Positions 29,735-41,100 of a stretch of 64,000 nt of DNA are shown here, in pieces. Below the pieces are notes generated by a model, which did not search any database, was not told the origin of the DNA, and worked only from the letters and a program-made list of their open reading frames with translations. Both the position numbers and the translations under genes were made by a program. Numbering within the stretch: the stretch's first letter is position 1; each line of letters begins with the position of its first letter. The stretch spans positions 186,001 through 250,000 of the forward strand of contig CAJNDS010002539.1 in the NCBI GenBank assembly GCA_905221605.1. Direction: 5' to 3'. Source of the DNA: Symbiodinium natans. Taxonomy: Eukaryota > Sar > Dinophyceae > Suessiales > Symbiodiniaceae.

Positions 29735-30074
29735 ATAACTGTACTTATAAGCCTACTAGGTCCTCTGAGTAGGTCCTCTGACTAGGTAGACATATAATTG
29801 GGGGTTATAGGGTTAGGATTATAGAGCCTAGAAGCCCAGGTCACAACCAAAAGCACCCCAACCCAACCCCGACCCTAAACCCACAGCAAAAGAAACTCAA
29901 ATAGCAACAAGTAGGGTTTAGGGTGTAGGGTTCCGGGTTTAGGGCACACAACAAGAAGTCGTCTACTGTCCAGTTGCAAAAAAGGGCGTACCATAAGAAA
30001 TGCAATAAGGAAAAATGAGTCAATAGAGCCTTAGGCAGGTGAAAGAGGAGTTATTTTAGGTGGGGGGGGGGGGG

Positions 30075-30188
30075 CCCAAAGAGCCCAATAGTGCTTAATT
30101 AAGGAATATTACCTTAAATCATACTTAGGATCCCTTAGTATGATTAAAGGATTAATTCCCTTAATAAAGCAATCTTGGGCTCTTTGGG
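30075..30188. mobile_element. F2 element upstream of a start codon
   Basis: CCCAAAGAGCCCAATAGTGC to GCAATCTTGGGCTCTTTGGG, ending 20 bases before the ATG at 30209 and preceded by a G-run. Confidence 0.9.
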
Positions 30189-30208
30189 AGGGGGTTGGGG
30201 GGGGTGAA

Positions 30209-33200
30209 ATGTCCGACCAGGCCATGAAAACCCTGAAGAGCGCCACGGACAACAAGATTGCCAAGACCGTCGGCGTTGACAAGCTGCTTGGCTGTGATTT
30301 AGGGTTTAGGGTTTAGGGTTTTTTTTTAGGGCTGCCATGCGCTTCCAACATGCTTGCTGTACATAGGGAAAATACTCGGCGCGCGCGTTGGCGCAGTGCG
30401 TAAGAGGTCGCCAAACCGTGTGTCTTTGGATACTAAATGTTTTAGGCCCAGGAAGTCCCTTCGGGCTTCTGGGTCTGCGGCGGAGTGGTGGTTATAAAAC
30501 CTTACTGCTTCCGTGGAAACTAGTTCAAACCAATATCTACAGGGGTGTCCTCTTGTGCGGGCCTTAGTAAATCTGATTCGGTCCTTGTATCCGGGAGAGA
30601 ACACTACATGGTGAATGGGGTCCTGGGGGCTTGCTAATATAGAGCTCTGGAGTAATCCAAATTGTTGCGCCAGCAGTGTTTGGGAGGGCAAACATGGCTT
30701 GCCTGCAATTTTCCAAACCTTCTGGTTGGATATGTGTGAGCAGTACGAGGATTTGATTTTAATGGAGCGTCTAAGATACCTATGGTACCAGGCGTCGATT
30801 TTTTTGAAGGAGTGGGTTTCTAGTGTGAGGACATCCAGGGAGTATAGCAGGACAGGAACAATGCAGCTATGGAAGATGTGGGTTTTTACTTTAATGGGTA
30901 GTTTGCTTTGCCATATGTGTTGGAGCTTCATGAATGAGGAGTGAGCTAGTTCCATTCTGTGCTGAATGGCGATTTTTGGCGGAGTAGTCCAGCTGATCCT
31001 AGAGCCCAAATATTTAACCTGATCGCTTACAGGCACTGGAGTGCCATCGGCAAAGCTGATGTCTGCCTGTGCGCTGGGGTGGCGGAGTAGTTCGGTTTTC
31101 GTGTAATTGAGTTGTAATCCATATAAAGATGCTTCTACCTGTACGCATGCCAAAAATGATTCGAGCTGTGGTGCCGTGACTGCCATTAGAAGAGTATCAT
31201 CTGCGTATTCTAGATCATAAATGGGCTTGCCTATTGACCAAGTGTTTTGCGGTGTACCCTCGCTCCTAAGCCGAGCGTCGATGTCGTGGAACAATACTGT
31301 CATGATCATGATGAACAAGTAAGGGCTGAGTGGACAGCCCTGTCGTATGCCACTTTTAGGCGTGCCCCAACTTTTCTCTTGAGAGAATCCTTGAGGGTTT
31401 AGGGTTTAGGGTTGGTGTTGTGCTCTTGCTTCTTCTTGTTCTTTCGTTTTGGGAAGATGGTGGGAGTCATAGCGAATAACATTGCCGCCTGATGGATCCA
31501 GCTGGTGTGCATCGGGGACCGCTTGAGAGACCGGGGACGGGGAGATGCAGTTCAAAGAGCGGAACTCGCATCCACATGCGCCTTGTTCCACCCAGATCTT
31601 CCTAAGCCCCTTAATTAAGAAATATACCCTAATTCATATTCATGACCCTTAGTACAAATTAGGGTATCTCCTATATTAAGGGGTTTTGGAAGATCTGGGC
31701 ACTGAGGTTGGCAGAGGGCCAGGTCGTGAAGGGAATTGGCATGCCTCCTTTCTGCACTAGAAGGGGGCGAGGTGGGCGACTCCATACGACCCACGCCAAC
31801 CTGAGGCAACTGATAGCAACCCTAAATGGCATAAAAAAACAGTAGTGTAGGCTAGCATGACCCCAATTTCAGGGTTCATTCGGTCCCCAAGCCGAGTTGT
31901 CCGGGGAACCAAGCTTTGTGTAGGGTTTAGGGTTTAGGGTAATGTGGTCCTGCATCATTCGTCAGCACGCGGAGGTCTCGACTAGACAGGTCTTGTGCTT
32001 TGTGCAACATGGGTTCCTGCGACGCTCTTTCCAAACCGTTGCGCACACGCTACACTCCTATGCCCCATACTGTAGCAGTCCCGGAACAAGGCCGAGTGCC
32101 GCTGACCCTAACCCTAAACCCTAAACCCATAAACCCTTCAGGCAGCTCTACAAGCAGAAGGATGAGATCCTGGATCAGGCCCTCGTTTACTTTGGGTTCT
32201 TGGCCCAAAGAGCCCAATATTGCTTAATTAAGGAATATGCCTTAAATCATATTAAGGATCCCTATATGATTTAAGGAATATTCCTTAATTAAGCAAAATT
32301 GGGCTCTTTGGGGGGTGGGCCTAGAGAGGAAGCTTTTTTTATGTGATATGTAGACTGTGCGATGTTCCTCGTTATGCTAACAGTCCTTAATGTAGAGATA
32401 ATGATAGGGAGTACTACAATCCCTATTGAGGACCTGTTAGTATAAGGGGGAGCATCCCAATGTAGACCACATGCCTTCTCAACATGTAAGCATGCACATG
32501 CTCTTTAGAGACTCTAGGGGTTTAAGACACCCTAAACCCTAAACCCTAAACCCTGAACCCTAAGACTTCAGATGCCAACAGAAGGGCCTAACAGGCTTCA
32601 GGGGACTTCACATGGTCACTTCTCGAAAACATGGTCCCTTTTGAGGTCCTTTCGTAAGGTGGCTTCTGTTATCGAGGGCACCCCAAAAAGGGACCAGAAT
32701 TTAGAGAACTGACCACATGTCCGTTTGACACACTTTCCCTAAACCCTAAACCCTGATGAGGTTAGGCCGGGTGGGTGTAGGGGTGTTAACGTTAAGGCCA
32801 ATTTGGGTCCACGAAACTCAATACCCGCAGCTAGTGCTGCATCGCCAAGCCTTGACGAGTCAGCTTGCGCGCTCTTTTTGGTCATTGTAATTGCCTTTGG
32901 AATATCCAGAACATGCCAGCCTTGAAGTTCGTTGGAGTGCCTTGTAAAGTACCAGCAGTGTTATTCCGGCCGAAGTTGCCTCATGCAGCGAAGATTGAAC
33001 AGAGGATCCATACGGATCTCAGGGGCCGACAGTATAGAATGTTTCTAAAGACCTGCTATGTGGCGCCCAGGGCTCCCCTGATTAGTCAGCTCGAGTACCC
33101 TGATCCACTGCAGGCTTTTGCCATGCCAAGGCGATTCCACAGACAGAATCGCTAATTCTACCAATTAGTAATTTATTCTGTAGTTCAGTCTCCAAGTGGA

Positions 33201-35536
33201 TGCTTCGAGACCGTCCGAGTGACTGTTTGCAGAAACCCTAAACCCCAAACCCCAAACCCTATACCCTAAACCCTTAACCCTAAACCCTAATCCCGAACCC
33301 TAAACCCTAAACCCTCCGTGTTCTTGCGCCCCCAGCAGGCCCGGCAGATGCACCCGAGCATCAAGTATACCGAGAATGTTCAGTTCGGCTTCAAGGACTC
33401 CCCCCAGATCTTTAGAGTTTAGGGTTTAGGGTTTGGGGTTTAGGGAATGTACCCTATCTCACAATCATGTTCCTTAGTATAAATTTGTGTATATTCCTTC
33501 ACGGGGTTTTGGCAGATCCTCCTCTCTACTGCTTGTGCTGAAGTACCCCCACAAAAAAGGGTTTAGGGTTTAGGGTTTAGGGCCGGGGTAAAAAAAGGGC
33601 TACAGTTTGCTTAAGAAACCCACCCCAATAATATTCTTCCATATAACGTCAATTTGGGGATGATTGATTTTTTTTACAAAGATGACTGCGCTTTCCTGCT
33701 CTTCTGCAGGTGCTGCTGCCTTCTCTAGAGTTGCCCTAAGCCTGAACCCTAAACCCGAAACCCTAAACTCTGCCTGAGCCGCAGGAGATCAAGAACAACA
33801 CGGTCTTCAACGACAACCCAGGCAAGGGCTGCAACAAACCTTCTGCATGCCTGGGCAACAAGAGAGGTTGAGGGTTTAGGGTTCAGGGCTGTTCGCTTAA
33901 CAGACCCCCCCCAAAAGAGAGACTACGATTTGCTTATAAGAGCCCCCCCCCCCTACCCAAACAACAAAAAAACAGAAGAAGGAAGGAACCCTTATTCCTT
34001 GTTATAAGGGTAATAGACAGTAGGGGTTATCTTCTTAGCCTACTGGTTGCTTAAGAACCCCCAAACAAACCAAAATATGTCGTCTGCATAAGGGTTATAT
34101 AGGCGTTCTTACCTTCGACTACTATTCGCTTGCAAGAATCCCCCCCCCCCCCCCCCAGGAAAAAAAAACTCACATCACAAGCCCTCCCAGTCCTGTCGGA
34201 GGCCAATTCATGGACATGAGGAACATCGAGCTGATTCCTCCCGAGGCAGAGCCTTTCACACCCCTGTGAGAAGCCCTGCGCCCGCAGTTTTTTTTCCTGG
34301 AACCCCCTCTCTTGCACTGTTAGGAGCCGCCTTCAACAACAAGGTATACTGCATGCTCGCTGAGCCTTGCAGCTTCAGCTCCCAGGTAATTCCAACAGCC
34401 CTAAACCCTAATCCCACGTTGCACACTAATCCCGATCTGATGAATAGATGCAGCAACCTCTAGCAGTGAAGTCTTGAAGTAAGAGATACTAAGAGCATGC
34501 AGCCGCAGAAATGCCTCAAGAAGTCAAGTTAGTGCAGAGCAATGATTCCTATCGCTAACCCTCAACCCTAAACCCTGAACCCTAGATGGTGACAGTAAGA
34601 TGGACCTTCCCTCGATTGTGGAGTCGCTAGCATCCGCCGGAGCGCCTGCTGGCAGCAAAGCTGCCCTCATTTGTACCCCATACTCCCGAAATTTTAGACC
34701 CTCCTACAGCCTGTTCCTAGACCCTAAACCCTAAGCCCTACACCCTAAATCCTAAACCCTAAACCCTAAACCCTAAACCCTAAACCCTAAACCCTAAACC
34801 CTAAACCCTAGCCCTAAACCCCAAACCCAAGAAAGCCTTTGCAGGAGGAGTTGAGGAACCTTCTGGACGACGCAGGTGAGGCCGTCGAGGAGGTGCAGAG
34901 CCAGGCGCTCTTTTGCAGAGAGGAGGGCTTGTAGGATTTTAGGGTTTAGGGCTAGGGTTTAGGGTTGTTTAGGGTTGAGGGTTCAGGGTTGTTTAGGGTT
35001 TAGGGCTAGAGTTTAGGGTTGTTCGGGGTTTAGGGTTCAGGGTTGTTTAGAGTTTAGGGCTAGGGTTTAGGGTTGTTTGAGGTTTAGGGTTCAGGGTTGT
35101 TTGGGGTTTGGGGCTAGGGCTTAGGGTTGTTCAGGGTCTAGGGTTGAGGGTTGTTTAGGGTTTAGGGTTTAGGGAGCACGATGGAGAATGGATAGCCATT
35201 GGCATGTACGAGAAGAGGGGGAGCTCAGGGCCTTCATGGATACCTTTTGACGCAGACTGACCCCTTGAAAAAGAACCCAGGGGGTCCATCGGTAGTAGGT
35301 TTAGATGGAATTAGCCACCCTGTTTAGTATGGTTTTTCGTACCGAGTTCCATAGTTGGTACAAGAGAGAGACCCCTTCCTCTACGCGGGTGCTGAGGTTT
35401 GGGGTGGCGGCGGCAGCGTTCAAGCAAAAAAAACACATCCGGGACTGAAAGCTCGGAGCCTTGGAATCCCATCCGTGGCCAGGTGAGCAAGGTTGGAGAT
35501 CAGGTGAAGGGCTTCTTCTCCTCTGGCGGCAACTGA
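30209..35536 (+). CDS. Unidentified gene hosting a retroelement fragment
   Basis: Family not recognised. Exons: 30209-30290 (ATG; MSDQAMKTLKSATDNKIAKT), 32142-32203 (QLYKQKDEILDQALVYFG), 33336-33402 (RQMHPSIKYTENVQFGFKDS), 33785-33841 (EIKNNTVFNDNPGKGCN), 34191-34265 (GGQFMDMRNIELIPPEAEPF), 34324-34384, 34586-34672, 34845-34875 or longer (EELRNLLDDAGEAVEE), and a last exon near 35482-35536 (VSKVGDQVKGFFSSGGN, then TGA). Acceptors end in CAG or TAG. 34265 is followed by a GT donor. It looks like a small soluble protein with helical ends. The first intron contains an antisense reverse transcriptase. The other introns contain F2, F3, F6 and telomere arrays. Exon choice at 34324-34930 is uncertain. 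Confidence 0.5.
30297..30329 (+). repeat. TTTAGGG array at the 3' end of the retroelement
   Basis: Four units and a run of T directly joined to the reverse transcriptase ORF. The ORF's stop codon TAA lies in the complement of this repeat. Confidence 0.95.
30326..31395 (-). pseudogene. LINE-type reverse transcriptase, 5' truncated
   Basis: The minus-strand frame has the RT signatures GIRQGCPLSPYLF (about 31365), the catalytic box YADDTLLMA (about 31200), LNYTKTEL and VKYLGSRISW, followed by the conserved region after the palm (SCIVPVLLYSLDVLT). It belongs to the non-LTR group. The endonuclease domain and the first RT blocks are missing: at 31395 the frame stops at a telomere array. The C-terminus stops at another telomere array. 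The conserved frame is intact for at least 350 codons, so the insertion is fairly recent. It lies antisense in the first intron of the gene at 30209-35536. Confidence 0.9.
31394..31412 (+). repeat. TTTAGGG units at the truncated 5' end of the retroelement
   Basis: GAGGGTTTAGGGTTTAGGG interrupts the RT reading frame. Confidence 0.9.
31591..31699. mobile_element. F3 introner-like element
   Basis: CCCAGATCTTCCTAAGCCCC to GGGGTTTTGGAAGATCTGGG; one of the best F3 copies. Confidence 0.9.
31811..31901. mobile_element. F4 introner-like element
   Basis: GCATGACCCCAATTTCAGGGTTCATTCGGTCCCCAAG at the right; the left end is weak. Confidence 0.55.
32204..32312. mobile_element. F2 element next to an exon
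   Basis: CCCAAAGAGCCCAATATTGC to GCAAAATTGGGCTCTTTGGG, a near-consensus copy starting directly at the end of the exon 32142-32203. Confidence 0.95.
32374..32470. mobile_element. F8 inverted-repeat element
   Basis: ATGCTAACAGTCCTTAATG...CTATTGAGGACCTGTTAGTATAAGGGGGAGCATCCCA. Confidence 0.8.
32614..32722. mobile_element. F12 inverted-repeat element
   Basis: ATGGTCACTTCTCGAAAACATGGTCCC is mirrored by GGGACCAGAATTTAGAGAACTGACCACAT. Confidence 0.7.
33235..33316 (-). repeat. CCCTAAA array before an exon
   Basis: Twelve degenerate units, ending about 20 bases before the exon at 33336. Confidence 0.9.
33403..33517. mobile_element. F3 element with telomere insert
   Basis: CCCAGATCTTTAGAG, then four TTTAGGG-like units (33418-33445) in place of the left arm, then AATGTACCC...ACGGGGTTTTGGCAGATC. 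Confidence 0.8.
33600..33680. mobile_element. F6 element, partial
   Basis: CTACAGTTTGCTTAAGAAACCCACCCC and TTCCATATAACG resemble the F6 left half. Confidence 0.5.
33926..34136. mobile_element. Two overlapping F6 elements
   Basis: CTACGATTTGCTTATAAGAGCC opens one copy and CTACTGGTTGCTTAAGAACCCCC lies in the middle. ACTACTATTCGCTTGCAAGAATCCCC closes the second, so two copies share one end. Confidence 0.65.
34718..34826 (-). repeat. CCCTAAA array before an exon
   Basis: About fifteen units. Confidence 0.95.
34949..35164 (+). repeat. Higher-order repeat of 54 bp made from telomere-like units
   Basis: Four copies of a 54-bp block built as GGGCTAGGG-TTTAGGG-TTGTTTAGGG-TTTAGGG-TTCAGGG-TTGTTTAGGG-TTTA, with a few substitutions per copy. 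The period is exact over all four copies. Confidence 0.9.
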
Positions 35537-38192
35537 GGAATCAGTAGACCACTAGTTCTGTCAGCAGCCGAGAGCCGCCACCTACCCAATTCGCTCTGTA
35601 GCGAACTAAAATGAACAGATTGTTACTACCTGCAAGACCTGAAAAGCTGGTACTCTGCACCGAGGATGTCATCTGTCCAAAAGCGACGGACCTAACCTTA
35701 CAAGCAACAGTTCTCCTAGAAAACCCCTAGAAGTACGTCTTTGTCTATTCAATGTACTCCGAATATGGACCGTATACTCCCTTTGAGGACCTGCTAAAAT
35801 GGGTGCTGTGCCCAAACCTTTGGGTACAACCTTTGGGGTCCGTAGAGTCCTGTGAGAGAGAAATGACGGTGAGGTCGTTCCAAGCATGGGGTCCTGTTCT
35901 GCCCCTCCGTCTGTTTTTGGGTGCGGTAGCGATAATCTCGGGGTGGGAGTAGTTTTGGGCTTAGGGTTTAGGTTAGTTTAAGGTATAGGGCCTAGTTTAG
36001 GGTTTTAGGGTTAGGGCGTCAGACCTGGATGCAAAAAGGGTTAGGGTTTAGGGGTTTAGGGGTTTAAAGTAGGATCCACAATCCAGCCGAAAACGGGCAG
36101 CTGTAGTCCTAGTAACCGATGAATCAGATCGGCTCTCTGCTTTGTCCGTTCCCTGAGAGGGAAGGGACGGCACCGAAAGACAGCTGTTTGCTATCGACTT
36201 CTTACTGTGGATAGCATTCAAGTGCTTTGCTGGTTCTCGGCCATCACCCCCCACACCCCGACCGGGCCCCACTAAGTCGCAGGGCACCTACCACCGGTCC
36301 TGCTGTAGCCTTGTACAACTCACTGCTCCTGTACCGCATGGGTCGCAGGATTTCAACAACCCAGGCAGTTCTAAGCCCTCACCTATGTAAATTCCCGATC
36401 TCTTCATGGTTATAATGATTATTCTGATTATTATTATTACAAACCCTAAACCCTAAACCTAAACCGTTGTTACTATCATCAGTATTATTAGGAATACTAG
36501 TATTCTTACCACTAGTATCAGAAGTATGCAGGGTGCCAGGGTGCGCATGCAAGAGAAGTGCGTATCCACAGAGCTCCTGCGGCTCAGCCTCAGTTCTCAG
36601 AGAAGCTTCGCCAAGAGATGTCCTCCCATCTGAAAAGCTGTAAGTTCATCCATGAGGGTTTAGGGTTTAGGGTTTAGGGTTTAGGGTTTAGGGTTTAGGG
36701 TAATCTTAAACCCTAAGGTCCTTGGGACTCTCATTTTAGGGTTGTTGGGCCCACAGACCTTCTCATACAAGGTTCTTGGGCTATTCTGAGCCTAAGGGAA
36801 AAAGCTGTAACGGATAAGCCGCAGCGGTAGCATTACGCCCGAGGGTTGCTTGAAGTCTTGCTAGGCTCAGGCCTCTGTACAACTTGAAGGTTACAAAACA
36901 AAATAGTTGCTGTCCCACATGTTGCGTACAGGCATCGAGTGCCGACGTGTAAGACCGGACATACCTGGGCCTAAGTTAGTTACAAGAACCTCGGACCTCA
37001 AACGTGTATAATGTGCCACCGAGCCATAGCCTGCCCTAGCCGTGAAACTGAAAGCCGACACGCCTTTGGTTGCAACACACACACACACACACACGCTCAT
37101 GTGGTCTAAGCTCCCAAGTCCACGGCCAAGAAGCGTTCTAGTGCTGCCCGCGTTATCTCCGCCGACTTCTCGTCGAGACCGACCACTGCTGCAGCAAAAA
37201 ACATCGCCAAGAGCTCGAGCCTCTAGGCCTCTAGGTTCTTGCAACTTGCACTTGCCGGATTCCCACCCCTCATGACGCCGCCCGCAGGGAACCTTGCAAC
37301 AAATTCCGTCTTGTTGCGTAGAGTTCGGGACGGAATCAAGAACCTCAGGTAACCTTAGGCTCAAAATAGTCCAAAACCTTATATAAGAAGCCTTAGGGGG
37401 CTACAAAAGCAAGAACGTTTTCGGATCTGAAGAGTTGCTTTTAATTATCTAAATTTTTGAACTTATTAAATTATTAAATTATTACATAACTCCAATTATT
37501 AAACTATTAAATCATTAGATTATTAAATTATCTCTCCAACCTTCTTGGCGGCTAAGGCCCCGCAGAGAAGCAGGAGGCGGGTGGCTGCTTGGAAGGTTGA
37601 GAGCGAAGGGAGAAGTAGCTAGCTATGTGAGGGCGGGGGGGGGGGGGGGGGTTTAGGGTTTAGGGTTTAGGGTTTAGGGTTTAGGGTTTAGGGTTTAGGG
37701 TTTAGGGTTTAGGGTTTAGGGTTTAGGGTTTGGGAGGCTTGCGATATTTGGGTTACCTTGTTGGGGTTCTTACTCTAAGGGGATCCTGCTATTTGGGGGT
37801 CTAATTTACTGGTCCCTCTATTTTCGTAAAACCCCGCATAACACAGGGAAGGCAAGGATGGCTTGGAGGTTTATCGTGTACGCGCAACACAAAGAGACCA
37901 GACGTGATTTCAGAACCTCCAATATACTTCTGATCTCAGCTGTGAAGTGGAACAGAGCGTTCACGTGAACAAATGCTACATGTGTAGATGCGACATGCCA
38001 TCCTTCGCCCGTAGTAGGACGCAAGATCAAGACTGCTTGGCTATCACAAAGAGAGCGAAACAAGGACCGCACGGCACCAAAGAGGTACTGCTTTATAACA
38101 TGACATTCTCAGGCATCTCCGCTCAGAGACCTCCATGATGACCACTTATAACCCCTAACCACGCCCTACTCTTGGAATTTGAGAGCAGCCAC
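35537..38192. other. Intergenic stretch, repeats and no confident gene
   Basis: Contents: a diverged F8-like stretch near 35741-35830, degenerate TTTAGGG at 35950-36066, ATT microsatellites near 36420 and 37435-37540, a TTTAGGG array at 36657-36702, a CA microsatellite near 37075, and poly-G joined to an array at 37630-37733. The frame 36527-36650 (TELLRLSLSSQRSFAKR) could be an exon but has no support beyond composition. Confidence 0.5.
37630..37733 (+). repeat. Poly-G joined to a TTTAGGG array
   Basis: About twenty G run directly into twelve perfect TTTAGGG units. Confidence 0.95.
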
Positions 38193-41100
38193 ATGGACGA
38201 ATCCGTCGCGACCCCTCGGCGCAGACCTGCGGCCAAGAGACGCAAGAGGGCACCCGATGTTTCCGCAGCTCTCAGCCGATGGGTGGTTGAGAATGTGCAG
38301 CAGGCGCGCGACGTCATGCGCTCACGGTCTCGCGGAGGCTACCAAGAAGCAGCCGGTCGACTTGTTGCGGTCCTTGAGACTGGGTCATGGTTGAAAATCC
38401 TTTTAAACATGTTTCTGAATACATAGGCCCAATAAGGATCAAACATGATCATTTTTCAGGAAGTACCCCAAGAATGGCGCAGGAGAAGATGCCTGATCTG
38501 TGGCAAGAGCTACATGAAGAGTTGCTTCTCGCAGTATGGCTTGGCTCGGACGCTGCCTTGCAGGCGAGGTTGGCGGAGGGAGCAGCAGGATCTCCTACTA
38601 ACTGAGTAGGTAACCTTTAACCTTTTGGGGTATATATATATATATACTCTTACCATAGTTGAAAAGGTGAGCTTTTTTTTTTTGACCCAGGGTACTCAGC
38701 AACTAGGATCTCTGGTGCGTGTCTCTGGCCCTGGGCTTCCTGGCTTCCTTCAACCGCAGAGCCTATATCCCCCCTTGGGAATTGTTTTTCTTCCATTTTT
38801 GTGTATGTAAAACCCAAGAGGCTATTAAAAATATGACCTTTGTTTTAAAAGGTTCTAAGCGGAGTATAGGAACCTGTCCAGCCTCTTTGCGATGATTGGC
38901 AACGCCTTGGCGGATGAGGGCCGCTACTGCTCGGCTCTTCGAGCCTTACATCGGGGTCTCAAGCTCGCACCTGACAAAGCGTCTCAGGATTGTAGGGTTT
39001 AGGGTTTGAGGGCATGGCCGAGAGTTTATAGGGTTCTTAAGGGAGACCTTCGGGAAGCTTAGGGAGTTTTAGGGAGTTGTAGGGAGTATTGGGGAACCTG
39101 GGGAAACCCTAAACCCTAAACCAGGACGACTCGGTCTGCATCTTGTTGGGGCTTCGGTCTCGCGCGCTGGCGCTGTGGCACTTTGCCATGCTCAACGACG
39201 GCCCGAGGAATCGCGCGTTTGCCGGCGCGATTCGCGATGCCCTACACGATTTGGGGGTAGGACCACATGAAGGGCATCGGTACACCTGCCTGGATATCGG
39301 AACCTTGGGTACCACATGAACCCATAGAGGTGGGGTCATATACCTTTTCCTACGCCCTAAATCACTGTAGGTTGCACTTGGGCCCCAAGGAACAGGCATT
39401 GGCTTACTGTAATCCCGAATCGTATATTTGGGGTTCATCTGGTCCCCAAGGAACTGGGACCCTAATTAAACCCTAAACCTTAAACCCTGAACCCTAAACC
39501 CTAAACCGCAAGGAACTGGCACTGGCTTTCTGGCTCTTATCTGCCGAGAGCTTGGCCAGTGCATCGAGGGGCTAGAGGTGCACGCGTGTGAGCAGAACGA
39601 GCTGCTCCTTGGGTCCGACAGGAACCCTGAAAGGGTTTGTGGGTTCATATTCTCCAAAGACGAACTTAGGGTTTAGTGTTTAGGGTTTGTAGTATAGGTT
39701 ATATGTTTCTGGTTCAGATTATCCTAATGAGGATTAGAGTCGCGCAGGGTTTTACGATCCCCGATTTCAAGTTTCATTTTGTCCCCCCAAGGCTCTTCGC
39801 GCTGGCGAAAGAGGTCGTTGGGAGCCACGCTGCCGACGACCTGGGCTTGTCACAAACCCACACCGAAGCGCAAAAGGCGCAAGTGCCGCAAGTTCACCTG
39901 CACATGTGTGCCTTGGAGGGACCTAATTTTTAGGGTTTAGGGTTTAGGGTTTATTGAACCCTAAATTTTGGGGTCATACGCCCTATATATACGATAGTCC
40001 CTATCAGGGCATGTGAACCATAAACCCTGTGCAAAACCCTTTCGGGGTTCAGTTTACTGGGTGTGGGAGTACTATACCTTAATACTGTTTTTGGTTCTGG
40101 GTTCCTATTATAGCTACTTCTACCTAGAAAGTATATGTTTTTTTCCAGGGTCTACTCCAAAGTTGGGTGTACTTCCCAAGGTAACAACCCTACACCCTAC
40201 ACCCTACACCCTACACCCTACACCCTAAACCCTAAACCCTAAACCCTAAACCCTAAACCCTAAACCCTAAACCCTAAACCCTAAACCCTAAACCCTAAAC
40301 CCTAAACCCTAAACCTTAAACCCTAAACCCTAAACCCTAAACCCTTCCCGAAGGTAACAGCAGCAACCTGGAGCTTGCGCCGGTTGACTTCATCGTATGT
40401 GAGGCCGTCGACGCAGGACTTCTTGGTGAGGGGTTCCTTCCGGGACCAAATGGAACCCGAATATTTGGGGTCATGATACCCTGTACAGTACCTTTATCAT
40501 CTCCATTAGGGTTAATGAGCCCTAAACCCTAAACCCTAAACCCTAAACCCTTTTGGGGTTTCATTTGGTCCCCAAGGTTTTTGCAGACAGCCATGGATGC
40601 ATGCAAGAGGCTGCTGAAGCCCGGGGGTAGGCTGGTACCCTGCAGTGCAACAGTCTATGGCCAGTTGGTGCATTGCCCCACACTTCGGCATGGTTTCGGT
40701 GCTACTTGGTAGCCCAGTGGTAACCCTTTACCCTTTTTTTCTGTTTATGGTTTCCCTTATAGAATAACCAACCCCAAAAAGGGTGCCCTTATTGTAATAG
40801 GGTTACTGGGCTACCAAGGCTACCTATGCCAGTAGCACCTTCAACCTCCAGGGCCTTGGCCACAAGCTGCGAGAGGGATTCCTGTGCCAGTTCCTGGAAG
40901 GCTTGGACCACGCCATCTTGAGCGAGCCTCAGGAGCTGCTAGAGATCTGCTTCGACGACCCAGCGAAAATGCGCCAGCAGCTGGATGCATGTGACGTTGC
41001 ATCCGTCAGCATGCAAGCTGCCTGTGCTGGAACGGTCCATGCAGTGGTTGTTTGGTGGGATCTCCTCTTGGACAAGTCTGGCAGGCACCGCGTCTCTTCC

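Noticed and set aside
32865-33155. 96-codon plus-strand frame in an intron of the gene at 30209-35536
   Set aside because: Could be an exon or pseudogene, but no family, splice-site logic or second line of evidence supports it.
36891-37364. 157-codon minus-strand frame
   Set aside because: Contains a translated CA microsatellite and an overlapping open plus frame; no domain seen.
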